Below, piece by piece: positions 52,596 to 61,425 of a stretch of 64,000 nucleotides of DNA. Position 1 is the stretch's first letter; each line of letters opens with the position of its first letter. A program made the translations under genes and the position numbers. The notes under the pieces were generated by a model. It made no database searches, was not told the DNA's origin, and was given only the letters and a program-made list of their open reading frames with translations. Where the stretch lies: contig CAVWYF010000028.1 of assembly GCA_963759095.1 (NCBI GenBank), forward strand, positions 1 through 64,000. Reading direction: 5' to 3'. Origin of the DNA: Anderseniella sp963759095. GTDB lineage: Bacteria; Pseudomonadota; Alphaproteobacteria; Rhizobiales; Aestuariivirgaceae.

Positions 52596-54458
52596 ATGAG
52601 CGAGTTAAAACTGGCAGATGAGTTCCCGGCCCTTGAGCACGACGACTGGCGCGCGCTTGTCGATGCGAGCCTGAAAGGCCGGCCGTTCGAAACCCTGCGG
52701 ACCCGCACGTCGGACGGCATCATCATTGAACCGGTTTATGGCGCAGCAGAAAATCCAACCCCGTTGCCTGCCGCCCCGGCACGCGCAACGGCAGATGCCT
52801 GGACGCTGGTACAGCGCTCTGACATGCCGGAGCTTGCCGCTGCCAACACCCAGATGCTCGATGACCTGACGAACGGGGCCAGCGGTATCTCACTGGTCCT
52901 GCCGGGCAGCATATCAGCGGGCACTGCCGGTGTTGCAGTTACCGATGCCCGCTCCGTGCAGCGCCTGTTTGACGGTGTCGAACTGGACCTGGTTAATCTG
53001 CGTCTTGACGGTGGGCGGCATGGGCGTGATCTCGCGCTTCTGGTGCTTGATGAATACAAGCGCAAGCGGCTTGACCTGGCGCGCTGCAGTCTGACGCTCG
53101 GCCTTGATCCCCTCGGCGCATATGCGGATGGCGGCAAGGTGACCGAACGCGGCGAGCTGTCGCGACGGTTTGGCGACATGTTCAAGCTGGCCAGTAATGC
53201 CGATCACCGGGGACCGGTGGCACAGGCAGATGCCCGTGTCTATCACGGTGCAGGATGTTCCGAAGCGCAGGAACTGGGCTTTGCGCTTGCAACAGCGGTT
53301 GACTACATGCGCATGCTGGAGGCAGGCGGTATCGCACCGGCGGACGCCGCACCGCGCATTTCGATGATGCTGACAGCGGACGCCGACCAGTTCGTCACCA
53401 TTGCCAAGCTGCGCGCCGCCAGGTTGTCGTGGGCAAGGTTGCTGGACGTGTCAGGGTTAGCGCCGACGCCTGTGACCCTGCATGTTGAAACCGCTGCACG
53501 CATGATGTCGAGACGTGATCCGCATGTGAACCTGCTGCGCGCCACGACGGCAAGTTTCGCCGCCGGCATTGGTGGTGCGGATAGCGTCACAGTGTTGCCG
53601 TTCACCCACGCGCTGGGACTGCCCGATGGCTTTGCGCGGCGCATGGCCCGCAATGTCCAGTCGCTGCTGCTGGAAGAATCCCGGGTGGGCCGGGTGCGCG
53701 ATGCGACAGCGGGCTCCGGCCATGTCGAAGACCTTAGCCACGAACTGGCCCGGTCGGCCTGGCGGATTTTCCAGACCATTGAAGCTGGCGGCGGCATGAT
53801 GACAGCGCTGGCGGACGCCAAGGTGCAGGCCATGATCAGGCAAGTGCGGGCTGCGCGCGATAAGGATATTGCCCGGCGCAAGATAGCGCTGACCGGCGTC
53901 TCGGAATTCCCGAATCTCAATGAAGCACCAAACAAGACGCTGGACATGAGCGTTCCGGCAGATTGGAAAATCGGCGAAGCCGCACCGGCGGTCCGTATGG
54001 AAACCTGCGACCCCTTGCAGCAACACAGGCTGGGTGAGGGCTTTGAGGCGCTCCGCGATGCCAGTGACACTTGCCTTGCAGATACGGGAGCCCGCCCGAC
54101 AGTTTTCCTGGCCTTACTGGGAAAACCGGCCGACTTCACGGTTCGCGCCACCTGGATGAGCAATCTGCTGGCGTCAGGCGGCATTGACGTTGTTACAAGA
54201 CCGCCGGAAGACCTTGCCGCCAGCAAGTTGACCATTACCTGTATCTGTTCTTCTGACGCGATCTATGCCGGTGAGGCGGAAACTGCGGCCCGGTCCCTTG
54301 CACAACAGGGCGCGAAGCGCATCCTGCTGGCCGGCAAACCAGGTGAGACGGAAGAAGCGCTGACATCCGCCGGGGTTCAACAGTTTGTCCATGCCGGGCA
54401 AAACGTCTTGACGCTGCTGAACGAGCTTTCCATGCTGGCCACGGGAGATGCATCATGA
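52596..54458 (+). CDS. mutA: methylmalonyl-CoA mutase small subunit
   Basis: A 620-residue subunit of the methylmalonyl-CoA mutase dimer, which interconverts methylmalonyl-CoA and succinyl-CoA. The barrel part resembles MutB but the catalytic residues are not kept, as expected of the small subunit, and the C-terminal B12-type domain lacks the DxHxxG motif. It overlaps mutB by four bases (ATGA), so the two are coupled. No MeaB chaperone or epimerase gene is next to it. Confidence 0.93.
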   Translation: MSELKLADEFPALEHDDWRALVDASLKGRPFETLRTRTSDGIIIEPVYGAAENPTPLPAAPARATADAWTLVQRSDMPELAAANTQMLDDLTNGASGISLVLPGSISAGTAGVAVTDARSVQRLFDGVELDLVNLRLDGGRHGRDLALLVLDEYKRKRLDLARCSLTLGLDPLGAYADGGKVTERGELSRRFGDMFKLASNADHRGPVAQADARVYHGAGCSEAQELGFALATAVDYMRMLEAGGIAPADAAPRISMMLTADADQFVTIAKLRAARLSWARLLDVSGLAPTPVTLHVETAARMMSRRDPHVNLLRATTASFAAGIGGADSVTVLPFTHALGLPDGFARRMARNVQSLLLEESRVGRVRDATAGSGHVEDLSHELARSAWRIFQTIEAGGGMMTALADAKVQAMIRQVRAARDKDIARRKIALTGVSEFPNLNEAPNKTLDMSVPADWKIGEAAPAVRMETCDPLQQHRLGEGFEALRDASDTCLADTGARPTVFLALLGKPADFTVRATWMSNLLASGGIDVVTRPPEDLAASKLTITCICSSDAIYAGEAETAARSLAQQGAKRILLAGKPGETEEALTSAGVQQFVHAGQNVLTLLNELSMLATGDAS

Positions 54459-56611
54459 GCACATTGCCGGATTTCTCTGAATTCAGTTTTGAACTGCCGG
54501 CCGCAACCGGGGGCCAGGAGACGCAAACCTTCCCGACTCCGGAAGGCATCGATGTCAAATCGGTTTATGATGCGGCAGATGTTGCAGGCCTCGATTTCCT
54601 GAACACCTGGCCCGGTGCTGCCCCGTATCTGCGTGGACCTTACCCTGCCATGTACGCCACCCAGCCCTGGACCATTCGCCAGTATGCCGGTTTCTCCACG
54701 GCTGAGGATTCCAACGCCTTCTATCGCCGCAATCTGGCGGCCGGACAGAAGGGCCTGTCGATCGCCTTCGATCTGGCGACCCATCGCGGTTATGATTCCG
54801 ATCATCCGCGGGTTTCAGGCGATGTCGGCATGGCCGGTGTGGCGATTGACTCCATCTATGACATGCGCACCCTGTTTGACCGCATCCCGCTCGACCAGAT
54901 GTCCGTGTCAATGACCATGAACGGCGCTGTCCTGCCGATACTGGCGCTGTACATCGTTGCAGCCGAAGAACAGGGCGTGGCGCCGGAAAAACTGACCGGC
55001 ACCATTCAGAACGATATCCTGAAAGAGTTCATGGTGCGCAATACCTACATCTACCCGCCAAGCCGGTCGATGCGCATCATTTCCGACATTTTTGCGTTTA
55101 CCTCGCAGAACATGCCGAAGTTCAACTCGATATCGATCTCCGGTTATCACATGCAGGAAGCCGGTGCCACGGCTGACCTGGAACTGGCCTACACACTGGC
55201 CGACGGGGTCGAGTATGCCCGCGCCGGCGTGGCAGCAGGCTTGCCCATCGACAAGTTCGCGCCGAGGCTTTCGTTCTTCTGGGCCATCGGCATGAATTAT
55301 TTCATGGAGATCGCCAAGATGCGCGCAGCGCGCATGTTGTGGGCCAAGCTGATGAAAGAGTTCAACCCGCAAACTGATCGCTCGCTGTCGCTGCGTACCC
55401 ACTGCCAGACATCCGGCTGGTCGCTGACCGCCCAGGACGTGTTCAACAATGTCGGGCGCACCTGCATCGAGGCCATGGCTGCCACGCAGGGCCACACCCA
55501 GTCACTGCACACCAACGCGCTGGATGAAGCCCTCGCCCTGCCAACGGATTTTTCAGCCCGCATTGCCCGCAACACGCAACTGTTCCTGCAACACGAAGCC
55601 GGCACCTGCCGGGTCGCGGACCCGTGGGGCGGCAGCTACTATGTCGAGCGCCTGACAGCCGACCTGGCTGCAAAAGCCTGGGCCCATATTGAAGAGATCG
55701 AAAAACTTGGCGGCATGGCCGAAGCCATATCACAGGGCCTGCCCAAACTTCGTATCGAGGAAGCGGCAGCCCGCACCCAGGCGCGCATCGATTCCGGCGA
55801 GCAGACCGTCGTTGGCATCAACAAGTATCTCGCCAGTGACGAAGCCCAGATCGATATACTGCAGGTCAACAATTCTTCCGTGCGGACCCAGCAACTTGAC
55901 AAGCTGGCGCGCCTGAAGGCAGAGCGCGACGACGCACAGGTGGCGGGAATGCTGGATGAACTGACGCGGATTGCTAAATCCGGTGACGGCAACCTGCTGA
56001 CGGCAGCAGTTGATGCAGCACGCGCCAAGGCGACGGTTGGCGAAATCTCGCTGGCGCTGGAGACCGTATGGAGCCGGCATGTGGCCAAGACGCACGTCAT
56101 TGAAGGCGTCTACCGCAAGGCACTCGGCGAGGCATCCGAAAGTGCGGCCAGAGCCCAGGCCATGGTGGACGCATTTGAAGAAATCGATGGCCGCAAGCCC
56201 CGGATCCTTGTCGCCAAAATGGGCCAGGACGGCCATGATCGCGGCCAGAAGGTCATTGCAACGGCCTTTGCCGACATCGGCTTCCAGGTGGACATCGGCC
56301 CGTTGTTTTCAACCCCGGAAGAAGTGGCCCGCCAGGCTGTGGAAAACAATGTGCATGTGGTTGGCGTCTCGTCACTGGCCGCCGGCCATCTGACGCTGGT
56401 GCCGGCATTGCGTGCAGCACTGGAAGCAGAAGGCCGCAGCGACATCATGATCGCGGTCGGCGGTGTGGTGCCACCACAGGATTTCGAGACGCTCACGGAC
56501 ATGGGAGCTGCCGTCATCTTCCCGCCCGGCACAGTGATTCCCGAGGCCGCCATGCGCCTGCTCACCAAGCTGAACGCCAAGCTGGGCTATTCCCAGGAAG
56601 CGGCGGAATAG
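54455..56611 (+). CDS. mutB: methylmalonyl-CoA mutase large subunit
   Basis: A 718-residue adenosylcobalamin-dependent catalytic subunit. The N-terminal TIM barrel contains SGYHMQEAGATADLELAY and QGHTQSLHTNALDEALAL; the C-terminal cobalamin domain has the His-on motif GQDGHDRGQKV (DxHxxG, about residue 595) and SSLAAGHL. Length fits the family. It functions in propionyl-CoA use through succinyl-CoA. Confidence 0.97.
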   Translation: MSTLPDFSEFSFELPAATGGQETQTFPTPEGIDVKSVYDAADVAGLDFLNTWPGAAPYLRGPYPAMYATQPWTIRQYAGFSTAEDSNAFYRRNLAAGQKGLSIAFDLATHRGYDSDHPRVSGDVGMAGVAIDSIYDMRTLFDRIPLDQMSVSMTMNGAVLPILALYIVAAEEQGVAPEKLTGTIQNDILKEFMVRNTYIYPPSRSMRIISDIFAFTSQNMPKFNSISISGYHMQEAGATADLELAYTLADGVEYARAGVAAGLPIDKFAPRLSFFWAIGMNYFMEIAKMRAARMLWAKLMKEFNPQTDRSLSLRTHCQTSGWSLTAQDVFNNVGRTCIEAMAATQGHTQSLHTNALDEALALPTDFSARIARNTQLFLQHEAGTCRVADPWGGSYYVERLTADLAAKAWAHIEEIEKLGGMAEAISQGLPKLRIEEAAARTQARIDSGEQTVVGINKYLASDEAQIDILQVNNSSVRTQQLDKLARLKAERDDAQVAGMLDELTRIAKSGDGNLLTAAVDAARAKATVGEISLALETVWSRHVAKTHVIEGVYRKALGEASESAARAQAMVDAFEEIDGRKPRILVAKMGQDGHDRGQKVIATAFADIGFQVDIGPLFSTPEEVARQAVENNVHVVGVSSLAAGHLTLVPALRAALEAEGRSDIMIAVGGVVPPQDFETLTDMGAAVIFPPGTVIPEAAMRLLTKLNAKLGYSQEAAE

Positions 56612-56632
56612 AGCGACGTTGAACGGGACGGT

Positions 56633-57433
56633 TTAGTCACACGTCATTTTGACCGCCCAGGCCCGGGCAGGCAATACGACTTCACCGCCCGTATCAAGTC
56701 GCGACCTGAGTTCCGCCTTCAAATCCGATCGCGCCTCCTCGCTGATGCTCAAATTGTAGCCCGGAGCGGGGCCGGCCCCGAGTGTGAAGGGTTGCCAGAA
56801 ATCCTCAAAGGTTGGAAAAATCGTCTCAACCTCCAGTGGGACAATTTGAGCATGCTCAAAACCTGCCACATGGCAAAGCTGTCGCAAACCTTCCAGCGTG
56901 CAAAACGGAAACCGCTGGCCTTCATCCAGTTCACTTGCATTACTGTCCACCTCAGCCGCTGCATTCCAGAAAGCATCAATGAACCCCATGCCGCCGCCGG
57001 GGTAGTCCCACACATAGAATGATATCAGTCCGCCCGGTCGAACGACCCGACGCATTTCCGCAAATGCCTTTGGTTTGTCGGGAACAAAATTCAAGACCAG
57101 TGCAGACGCAACAACATCAACAGAATTGGCATCGAGAGGAATTTCCTCAGCCCCTCCAATTTTGAAACCGGCTCGCTCGTCGCCGATTGTCCGGCTGGAG
57201 TGGTCCACAAATCCGTCGGATGGATCAATGCCGGTCAGGGATTTTGGCTTGGCACGGTCAAGTATGGTTTGCGACAGTGCTCCCGTGCCGCATCCGATAT
57301 CAAGCCAATCCACGTTTCGGGGTGGCTGCAACCAGTCAATGAACCGACCCGCAATTTGCCTGCTCCATCGGCCCATATAGTGTTCGTAGTTCTGTCCCGC
57401 ACTCCAGGCATCATGTTTTGCTGTTTCTGACAT
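56633..57433 (-). CDS. class I SAM-dependent methyltransferase
   Basis: A 266-residue methyltransferase with motif I VDWLDIGCGTGALSQTIL (about residues 39-55), ALVLNFVPDKPKAFAEMRRV (motif II-like) and RPGGLISFYVWDYPGG. The acceptor substrate is unknown. GGAAGAG precedes the ATG. It converges on the mutAB operon. Confidence 0.88.
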   Translation of the reverse strand: MSETAKHDAWSAGQNYEHYMGRWSRQIAGRFIDWLQPPRNVDWLDIGCGTGALSQTILDRAKPKSLTGIDPSDGFVDHSSRTIGDERAGFKIGGAEEIPLDANSVDVVASALVLNFVPDKPKAFAEMRRVVRPGGLISFYVWDYPGGGMGFIDAFWNAAAEVDSNASELDEGQRFPFCTLEGLRQLCHVAGFEHAQIVPLEVETIFPTFEDFWQPFTLGAGPAPGYNLSISEEARSDLKAELRSRLDTGGEVVLPARAWAVKMTCD

Positions 57434-57577
57434 TTATCTCTTCCGATCACTGAAGTACGATGAACCGGAGTGTAGAGGCGGTTTCGCACACGCGCCAACG
57501 CAAACATGACGTATGGCTGCAAGTTCTACCCGGCAGACAAGTCATCATTGTCACAACAACCAGAGAAAGCAGACATC

Positions 57578-57982
57578 ATGAAGTTTGACAGAGAGCTGAT
57601 CTCCAACGGCAACCCGATGGAGATGGTGGTTGGTTTCAGCCGTGCCGTTCGCGTTGGACCGTTCATTACCATTGGTGGAACTGCACCTGTTGATCGTGAC
57701 GGTAAAACTGTCGGGATCGGCGACGTTGCCGCGCAGACACGCCAGTGCATTGAAATCATCAAAGCAGCCCTGGAACAGGCAGGGTCCGGGCTTCACGACG
57801 TGGTTCGGACCCGCGTCATTCTGACTGATATCGAGAACTGGAAAGTCTCCATCGATGTTCGCAAGGAGTATTTTCGAGATGTCCGCCCGGTCGATACGAT
57901 CATGGCAATTGATCGCTTCGTTAATCCGGAATGGCTGGTTGAGTATGAGGCCGACGCCATAATCGCAGGTTGGGGCGAATAG
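57578..57982 (+). CDS. RidA-family protein
   Basis: A 134-residue YjgF/RidA-fold trimer-forming protein, of which the archetype hydrolyses reactive enamine/imine intermediates. The family pattern is clear (GPFITIGGTAPVDRDGKTVGIGDV; VVRTRVILTDIENWKVSIDV; MAIDRFVNPEWLVEYEA). The arginine at the active-site position is kept in VVRTRVI. Start at ATG 57578, with the frame open to 57506. The exact substrate is not predictable. Confidence 0.92.
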   Translation: MKFDRELISNGNPMEMVVGFSRAVRVGPFITIGGTAPVDRDGKTVGIGDVAAQTRQCIEIIKAALEQAGSGLHDVVRTRVILTDIENWKVSIDVRKEYFRDVRPVDTIMAIDRFVNPEWLVEYEADAIIAGWGE

Positions 57983-57995
57983 CCCGCCTCACGCA

Positions 57996-58430
57996 CTATT
58001 CGTCGAAGACCTCATAATTTGTTTTCATGTAGGCAATGCCGTCGAGCACGATCTCTTCCAGGACAGCCAAATCAATGTCGGCGAGCTTGTTGATATACAG
58101 GCAGCTCTTGCCGATCTTGTGCTTGCCAAGGCGGGCAAGCTTTTCAGACATGTCCCGGTAACCTGGCATGATGTAAATGCTCAAAGCGCTTTTTCGTGGG
58201 CTGAATCCGGTGATCAGGAAGTCCCCTTCGCGGCCTGACTCGTATTTATAGTGATATCGCCCATACCCGATGATCGAGGGCCCCCACATCTTCGGCTTCA
58301 GGCCGGTGATCCGGTTGAACAGGTCAAGCAGGGCAAACCCGTCTGCGCGCCGGGTCTCGTGCTCTATCGAATTCAGAAACTCGTCAACGGGAGCAGCGGA
58401 CGGTTTGGTCTTGTTATCTGACTTCGCCAT
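57996..58430 (-). CDS. DUF1801-family protein
   Basis: A 144-residue protein of the DUF1801/YdhG-like fold (GPSIIGYGRYHYKYESGREGD; SIYIMPGYRDMSEKLARLGKHKIGKSCLYI). No catalytic residues are known. The start is ATG 58430 with GGAAG upstream; ATG 58442 adds four residues. It converges on ridA with a 13-base gap. Confidence 0.88.
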   Translation of the reverse strand: MAKSDNKTKPSAAPVDEFLNSIEHETRRADGFALLDLFNRITGLKPKMWGPSIIGYGRYHYKYESGREGDFLITGFSPRKSALSIYIMPGYRDMSEKLARLGKHKIGKSCLYINKLADIDLAVLEEIVLDGIAYMKTNYEVFDE

Positions 58431-58597
58431 GGCGGCTTCCATACCTGAACCTTTTCCGTTTTATGGAAAACGTGGTAACCGGCGCTCAACCGGTGATGAC
58501 TGGATAATGGACGTGTTTTACATAGCATAGGAAATCAATTCGTCGATCAGCAGCTGCATGACCGGCAAAAATTCCGACTGGATCGAAGGAGTGCAAG

Positions 58598-59038
58598 ATG
58601 AACAAACAAAAAATGCCGATCCATCAGGGTGGGTGTCATTGCGGATCCGTGCGCTATCAGGCGACCGGCACACCTGTCATTGTTGCCCATTGCCATTGTG
58701 AGGATTGCCAGCGGCTCAGCGGAACCGGCCATTCCACCGGTGCCATGTTTGCCGTGGAGAATTTTCAGCTGGATGGACGGTTATCCGAATACGCGCTTGA
58801 TGCAGACAATGGCAATCGTGTCACCAAAGCGTTTTGCCCCACCTGCGGCAGCCAGATACTGGGACGCAATAGCGGTTCAACCGGTTATGTGACCGTGAAC
58901 CTGGGAACCCTGGACGATTCGTCGGCACTGCAGCCGCAAGTGGCGATTTTTACCCGAAATCGCAAACCCTGGGACATCATGGACGAGAAAATCGCAACAT
59001 TTGCAGACCAGCCTGGCTGGAAACCGGACGGCGAATAG
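58598..59038 (+). CDS. GFA-family (glutathione-dependent formaldehyde-activating) zinc protein
   Basis: A 146-residue CENP-V/GFA-fold protein. The zinc cysteines are in GGCHCGSVRY, HCHCEDCQRLSG and FCPTCGSQILG. The original Gfa enzyme joins formaldehyde to glutathione; many relatives are of unknown function, so the activity is not assured, although the sox operon in this genome releases C1 units. AAGGAG precedes the ATG. Confidence 0.9.
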   Translation: MNKQKMPIHQGGCHCGSVRYQATGTPVIVAHCHCEDCQRLSGTGHSTGAMFAVENFQLDGRLSEYALDADNGNRVTKAFCPTCGSQILGRNSGSTGYVTVNLGTLDDSSALQPQVAIFTRNRKPWDIMDEKIATFADQPGWKPDGE

Positions 59039-59125
59039 GCGAAATGAACCATGGGTGCGGGGTTCTCACGACAGAGTGATTACCGCCCTATAGAATTGTT
59101 AGGCGCTCGCCTCTATGTCGTAGAC

Positions 59126-59458
59126 ATGGTACGGATATTATTGATATTTGCGCTGGTCCTGACTATCTCGCTGAAGCACTTTGAGCGAGGCCCTGCGTAT
59201 ATCACCGTGACCGCAGACAGTTTTTCAGAACTCACCCTGGCAACCGGGCTGTCTGTAACGATTGTCAAAGCCTCTGACTGTGATGACAAACACGACATCG
59301 CCAGTAACCTGCTGCAGTCACATAAATCAGACTGCAAAGCTGTGATCGGCAAGGTGGCTGACAGTTCGTCTGCTGGCATTGACGACCATCTCCTGGTGCG
59401 TGGCACATCCATTGTCTCCTCAATCGGGTCGGTCGATCCACCTCCTCCCAGAGCCTGA
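59126..59458 (+). CDS. small hypothetical protein with N-terminal hydrophobic segment
   Basis: A 110-residue protein (start ATG 59126; a frame extension reaches 59051). It begins with a signal-like segment (MVRILLIFALVLTISL) and has a cysteine near DCDDKHD and another in KSDCKAV, a possible disulfide. The body shows no family I recognise. It lies just after the GFA gene and before the L,D-transpeptidase, in the same direction. Confidence 0.45.
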   Translation: MVRILLIFALVLTISLKHFERGPAYITVTADSFSELTLATGLSVTIVKASDCDDKHDIASNLLQSHKSDCKAVIGKVADSSSAGIDDHLLVRGTSIVSSIGSVDPPPPRA

Positions 59459-59632
59459 CGTTTTGTGCATGTGATTTGTGTTTCCGCGTGGCCGGTCGCC
59501 CTGGCCCTCGGGAATCAATGGCGGAGCAATCTGTTCACGTGATCAACGACATCATCATCGATGACCAAACCCGTTTTCCTTCGAGAACACGAATGACGGG
59601 TGACGTTTCGCAAAATTCAGGACATATCAGTA

Positions 59633-60322
59633 ATGACGAAATCTCTATCACGGCGACACTTCGCCAAAATCAGCACCGGGTTCGCCGCCCTGACGCTTGC
59701 CGGCTGCAACACAATTCCGAAGGATACTTATCCACCTGAGGCGCAGGCCCCGCGGCCTGACCTTGTGCCGGACAGCAGTTTTGCGGCCAACTATTCCGCA
59801 CGACCTGACGAACAATTTCCGCTGCCGGCTATCAATCCGAAAATTCTGGCACCGGAGTTTCGGCGCACGCGGGTCGATTATGATTCTGGAGAAAAGCCCG
59901 GAACACTCATTGTGGATACCAGCGACTTCTACCTGTACCTGGTTGAACCTGCAGGCACTGCAATGCGCTATGGCGTGGGGTTGGGACGCGCCGGATTTGA
60001 ATGGTCCGGACGGGCGCGGGTAGCATGGAAGCGACCATGGCCAAAGTGGACGCCGCCGGACTCAATGATTGCCCGCGATCCGAAGCTGGAAAAGTGGAGC
60101 GTGCGCAATGGCGGCATGCCGCCGGGCCTTGAAAATCCACTGGGTGCACGCGCGCTGTACATTTTCGAGGGCAAGGTAGACACGTTGTACCGCCTGCACG
60201 GCACCAACGAACCGCAGTCTATCGGCAAGGCGGTTTCCAGCGGCTGCGTGCGGATGATCAACCAGGACGCCATCGATCTCTATGACCGGGTGAAATCAAA
60301 CGCACCAATTCTGGTGACCTGA
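59633..60322 (+). CDS. L,D-transpeptidase (YkuD/ErfK family), likely lipoprotein
   Basis: A 229-residue enzyme that forms 3-3 cross-links or attaches proteins to peptidoglycan. The N-terminus has a Tat-like twin arginine and a lipobox (SRRHFAKISTGFAALTLAGC), which suggests a lipoprotein with Cys as the lipid anchor. The YkuD catalytic region contains HGTNEPQSIGKAVSSGCVRM, with the active cysteine in SSGCVRM. AGGA lies 10 bases before the ATG at 59633. The next gene starts one base after its stop codon and makes a Tat-exported CxxC protein. Confidence 0.93.
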   Translation: MTKSLSRRHFAKISTGFAALTLAGCNTIPKDTYPPEAQAPRPDLVPDSSFAANYSARPDEQFPLPAINPKILAPEFRRTRVDYDSGEKPGTLIVDTSDFYLYLVEPAGTAMRYGVGLGRAGFEWSGRARVAWKRPWPKWTPPDSMIARDPKLEKWSVRNGGMPPGLENPLGARALYIFEGKVDTLYRLHGTNEPQSIGKAVSSGCVRMINQDAIDLYDRVKSNAPILVT

Positions 60323-60323
60323 C

Positions 60324-60824
60324 ATGAGAAAACAGGCAAAGTCTAAAAAATCGGGTGTAGGGAAGCCGAAGCCAACGAGCCATGCAGCAAAAGCCGAACC
60401 CATAGATACAGACCGCCGCGGCTTCATCAGTTCAGTGCGCAATGGCGCGATTGGGCTGGTGGCCGCGGGCGGGCTTGGTGCCTATGTAGTCCATCTTTAT
60501 CAAAGCACTTCGCACGAGCATGATCTGTCTCGTGTGGGAAATGGCATAGCGTCAGTTGTGCAAATTCATGACCCGCAATGCCAACTGTGCCTGGCCCTGC
60601 AAAAAGAAACCCGGCAGGCACTGGAGAACCTTGACGGGGATAAGCCCGACTATGTCATTGCCGATATCCGAACTGACAAGGGCCTGAGTTTTGCCAACAA
60701 GCACGGTGCTAAACATGTGACGCTGCTGCTTTTCGACAAGGCGGGGAAACTGCAGCATGTGATCAACGGACAACGCGGCAGCAACGAATTGCAGCAGGCT
60801 TTCCAGCGCCTTGTTGCAAGGTAA
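60324..60824 (+). CDS. Tat-exported CxxC thioredoxin-like protein
   Basis: A 166-residue protein. A basic N-terminus with twin arginine (TDRRGFISS) precedes a hydrophobic helix (GAIGLVAAGGLGAYVVHLY), the layout of a Tat signal or anchor. The mature part contains DPQCQLCLALQKET, a CxxC pair, then a thioredoxin-like order (YVIADIRTD; HVTLLLFDKAGKLQHVINGQ). I infer a periplasmic thiol-redox role, perhaps acting on the neighbouring cysteine-dependent L,D-transpeptidase; this is unproven. Confidence 0.7.
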   Translation: MRKQAKSKKSGVGKPKPTSHAAKAEPIDTDRRGFISSVRNGAIGLVAAGGLGAYVVHLYQSTSHEHDLSRVGNGIASVVQIHDPQCQLCLALQKETRQALENLDGDKPDYVIADIRTDKGLSFANKHGAKHVTLLLFDKAGKLQHVINGQRGSNELQQAFQRLVAR

Positions 60825-61040
60825 AGCCTGGACAGGAAATGCACTAAGCCAGTGTGGCTCCGCAGGCCCGCCCAGACCCACAAACGTCAATCACATATTC
60901 TTGATGAGCTGTTGTTCTTAACGCCGTCAAAATCGGTGAACCCGCACCCCATATGGAGCGTTACCGAAGCATGAATTGAGGCTGGTCAGCACCAGTCGAA
61001 GCCGTTCTGATTGCGGCAAGTAAACGGAAAGAACAAGAAA

Positions 61041-61181
61041 ATGAAAACGGACAAGGAACAAGAACTCTGGTTGCTGGCGATGTCTGATCAACCCCGCTAT
61101 GCCGGATCGCAAAAACTCGCTGTCTGGGCAGCGATCGCAGCCGTAGGTGTTACCACCGCTTCACTGGTCTCCGGCACCTGA
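61041..61181 (+). CDS. 46-residue small membrane protein
   Basis: A short reading frame with GGAAAG 10 bases before the ATG. The first 25 residues are polar (MKTDKEQELWLLAMSD...) and the end is hydrophobic (LAVWAAIAAVGVTTASLVSG), so it looks like a one-helix membrane peptide. It stands alone between the Tat protein and the oppositely oriented Rieske gene pair. No family is recognised. Confidence 0.4.
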   Translation: MKTDKEQELWLLAMSDQPRYAGSQKLAVWAAIAAVGVTTASLVSGT

Positions 61182-61191
61182 GTCATTACAC

Positions 61192-61425
61192 TCATTTGTC
61201 GCGCCCATAGCTTTTCAACCTGCTGCGCGCCTTGTCGGCAATGTCGCGATTGCCGCAATCCAGCGCATAGACATAAGCGTGAGTATAAAAAAAACACGCT
61301 GCATCAATGTCGTCCTGGCTTTCGCGCAGTTTCGCTGCCGCCAGGTACAAGGCCGGTAGTGCTTTCAGGTCGTCTTGTTCATGCGCCTGAAGCATGTCGC
61401 GCTGCAGGCGCTGTTCGTTGTTCAT
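61192..61425 (-). CDS. small helical protein coupled to the Rieske oxygenase
   Basis: A 77-residue protein whose ATG overlaps the stop codon of the oxygenase gene (ATGA). It is rich in helix formers with one Cys pair (DAACFFYTHAYVYALDCGNRD). The pattern resembles a half tetratricopeptide unit (ALYLAAAKLRESQDDIDAACF). The coupling suggests it acts with the oxygenase. No annotated family is recognised. Confidence 0.6.
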   Translation of the reverse strand: MNNEQRLQRDMLQAHEQDDLKALPALYLAAAKLRESQDDIDAACFFYTHAYVYALDCGNRDIADKARSRLKSYGRDK

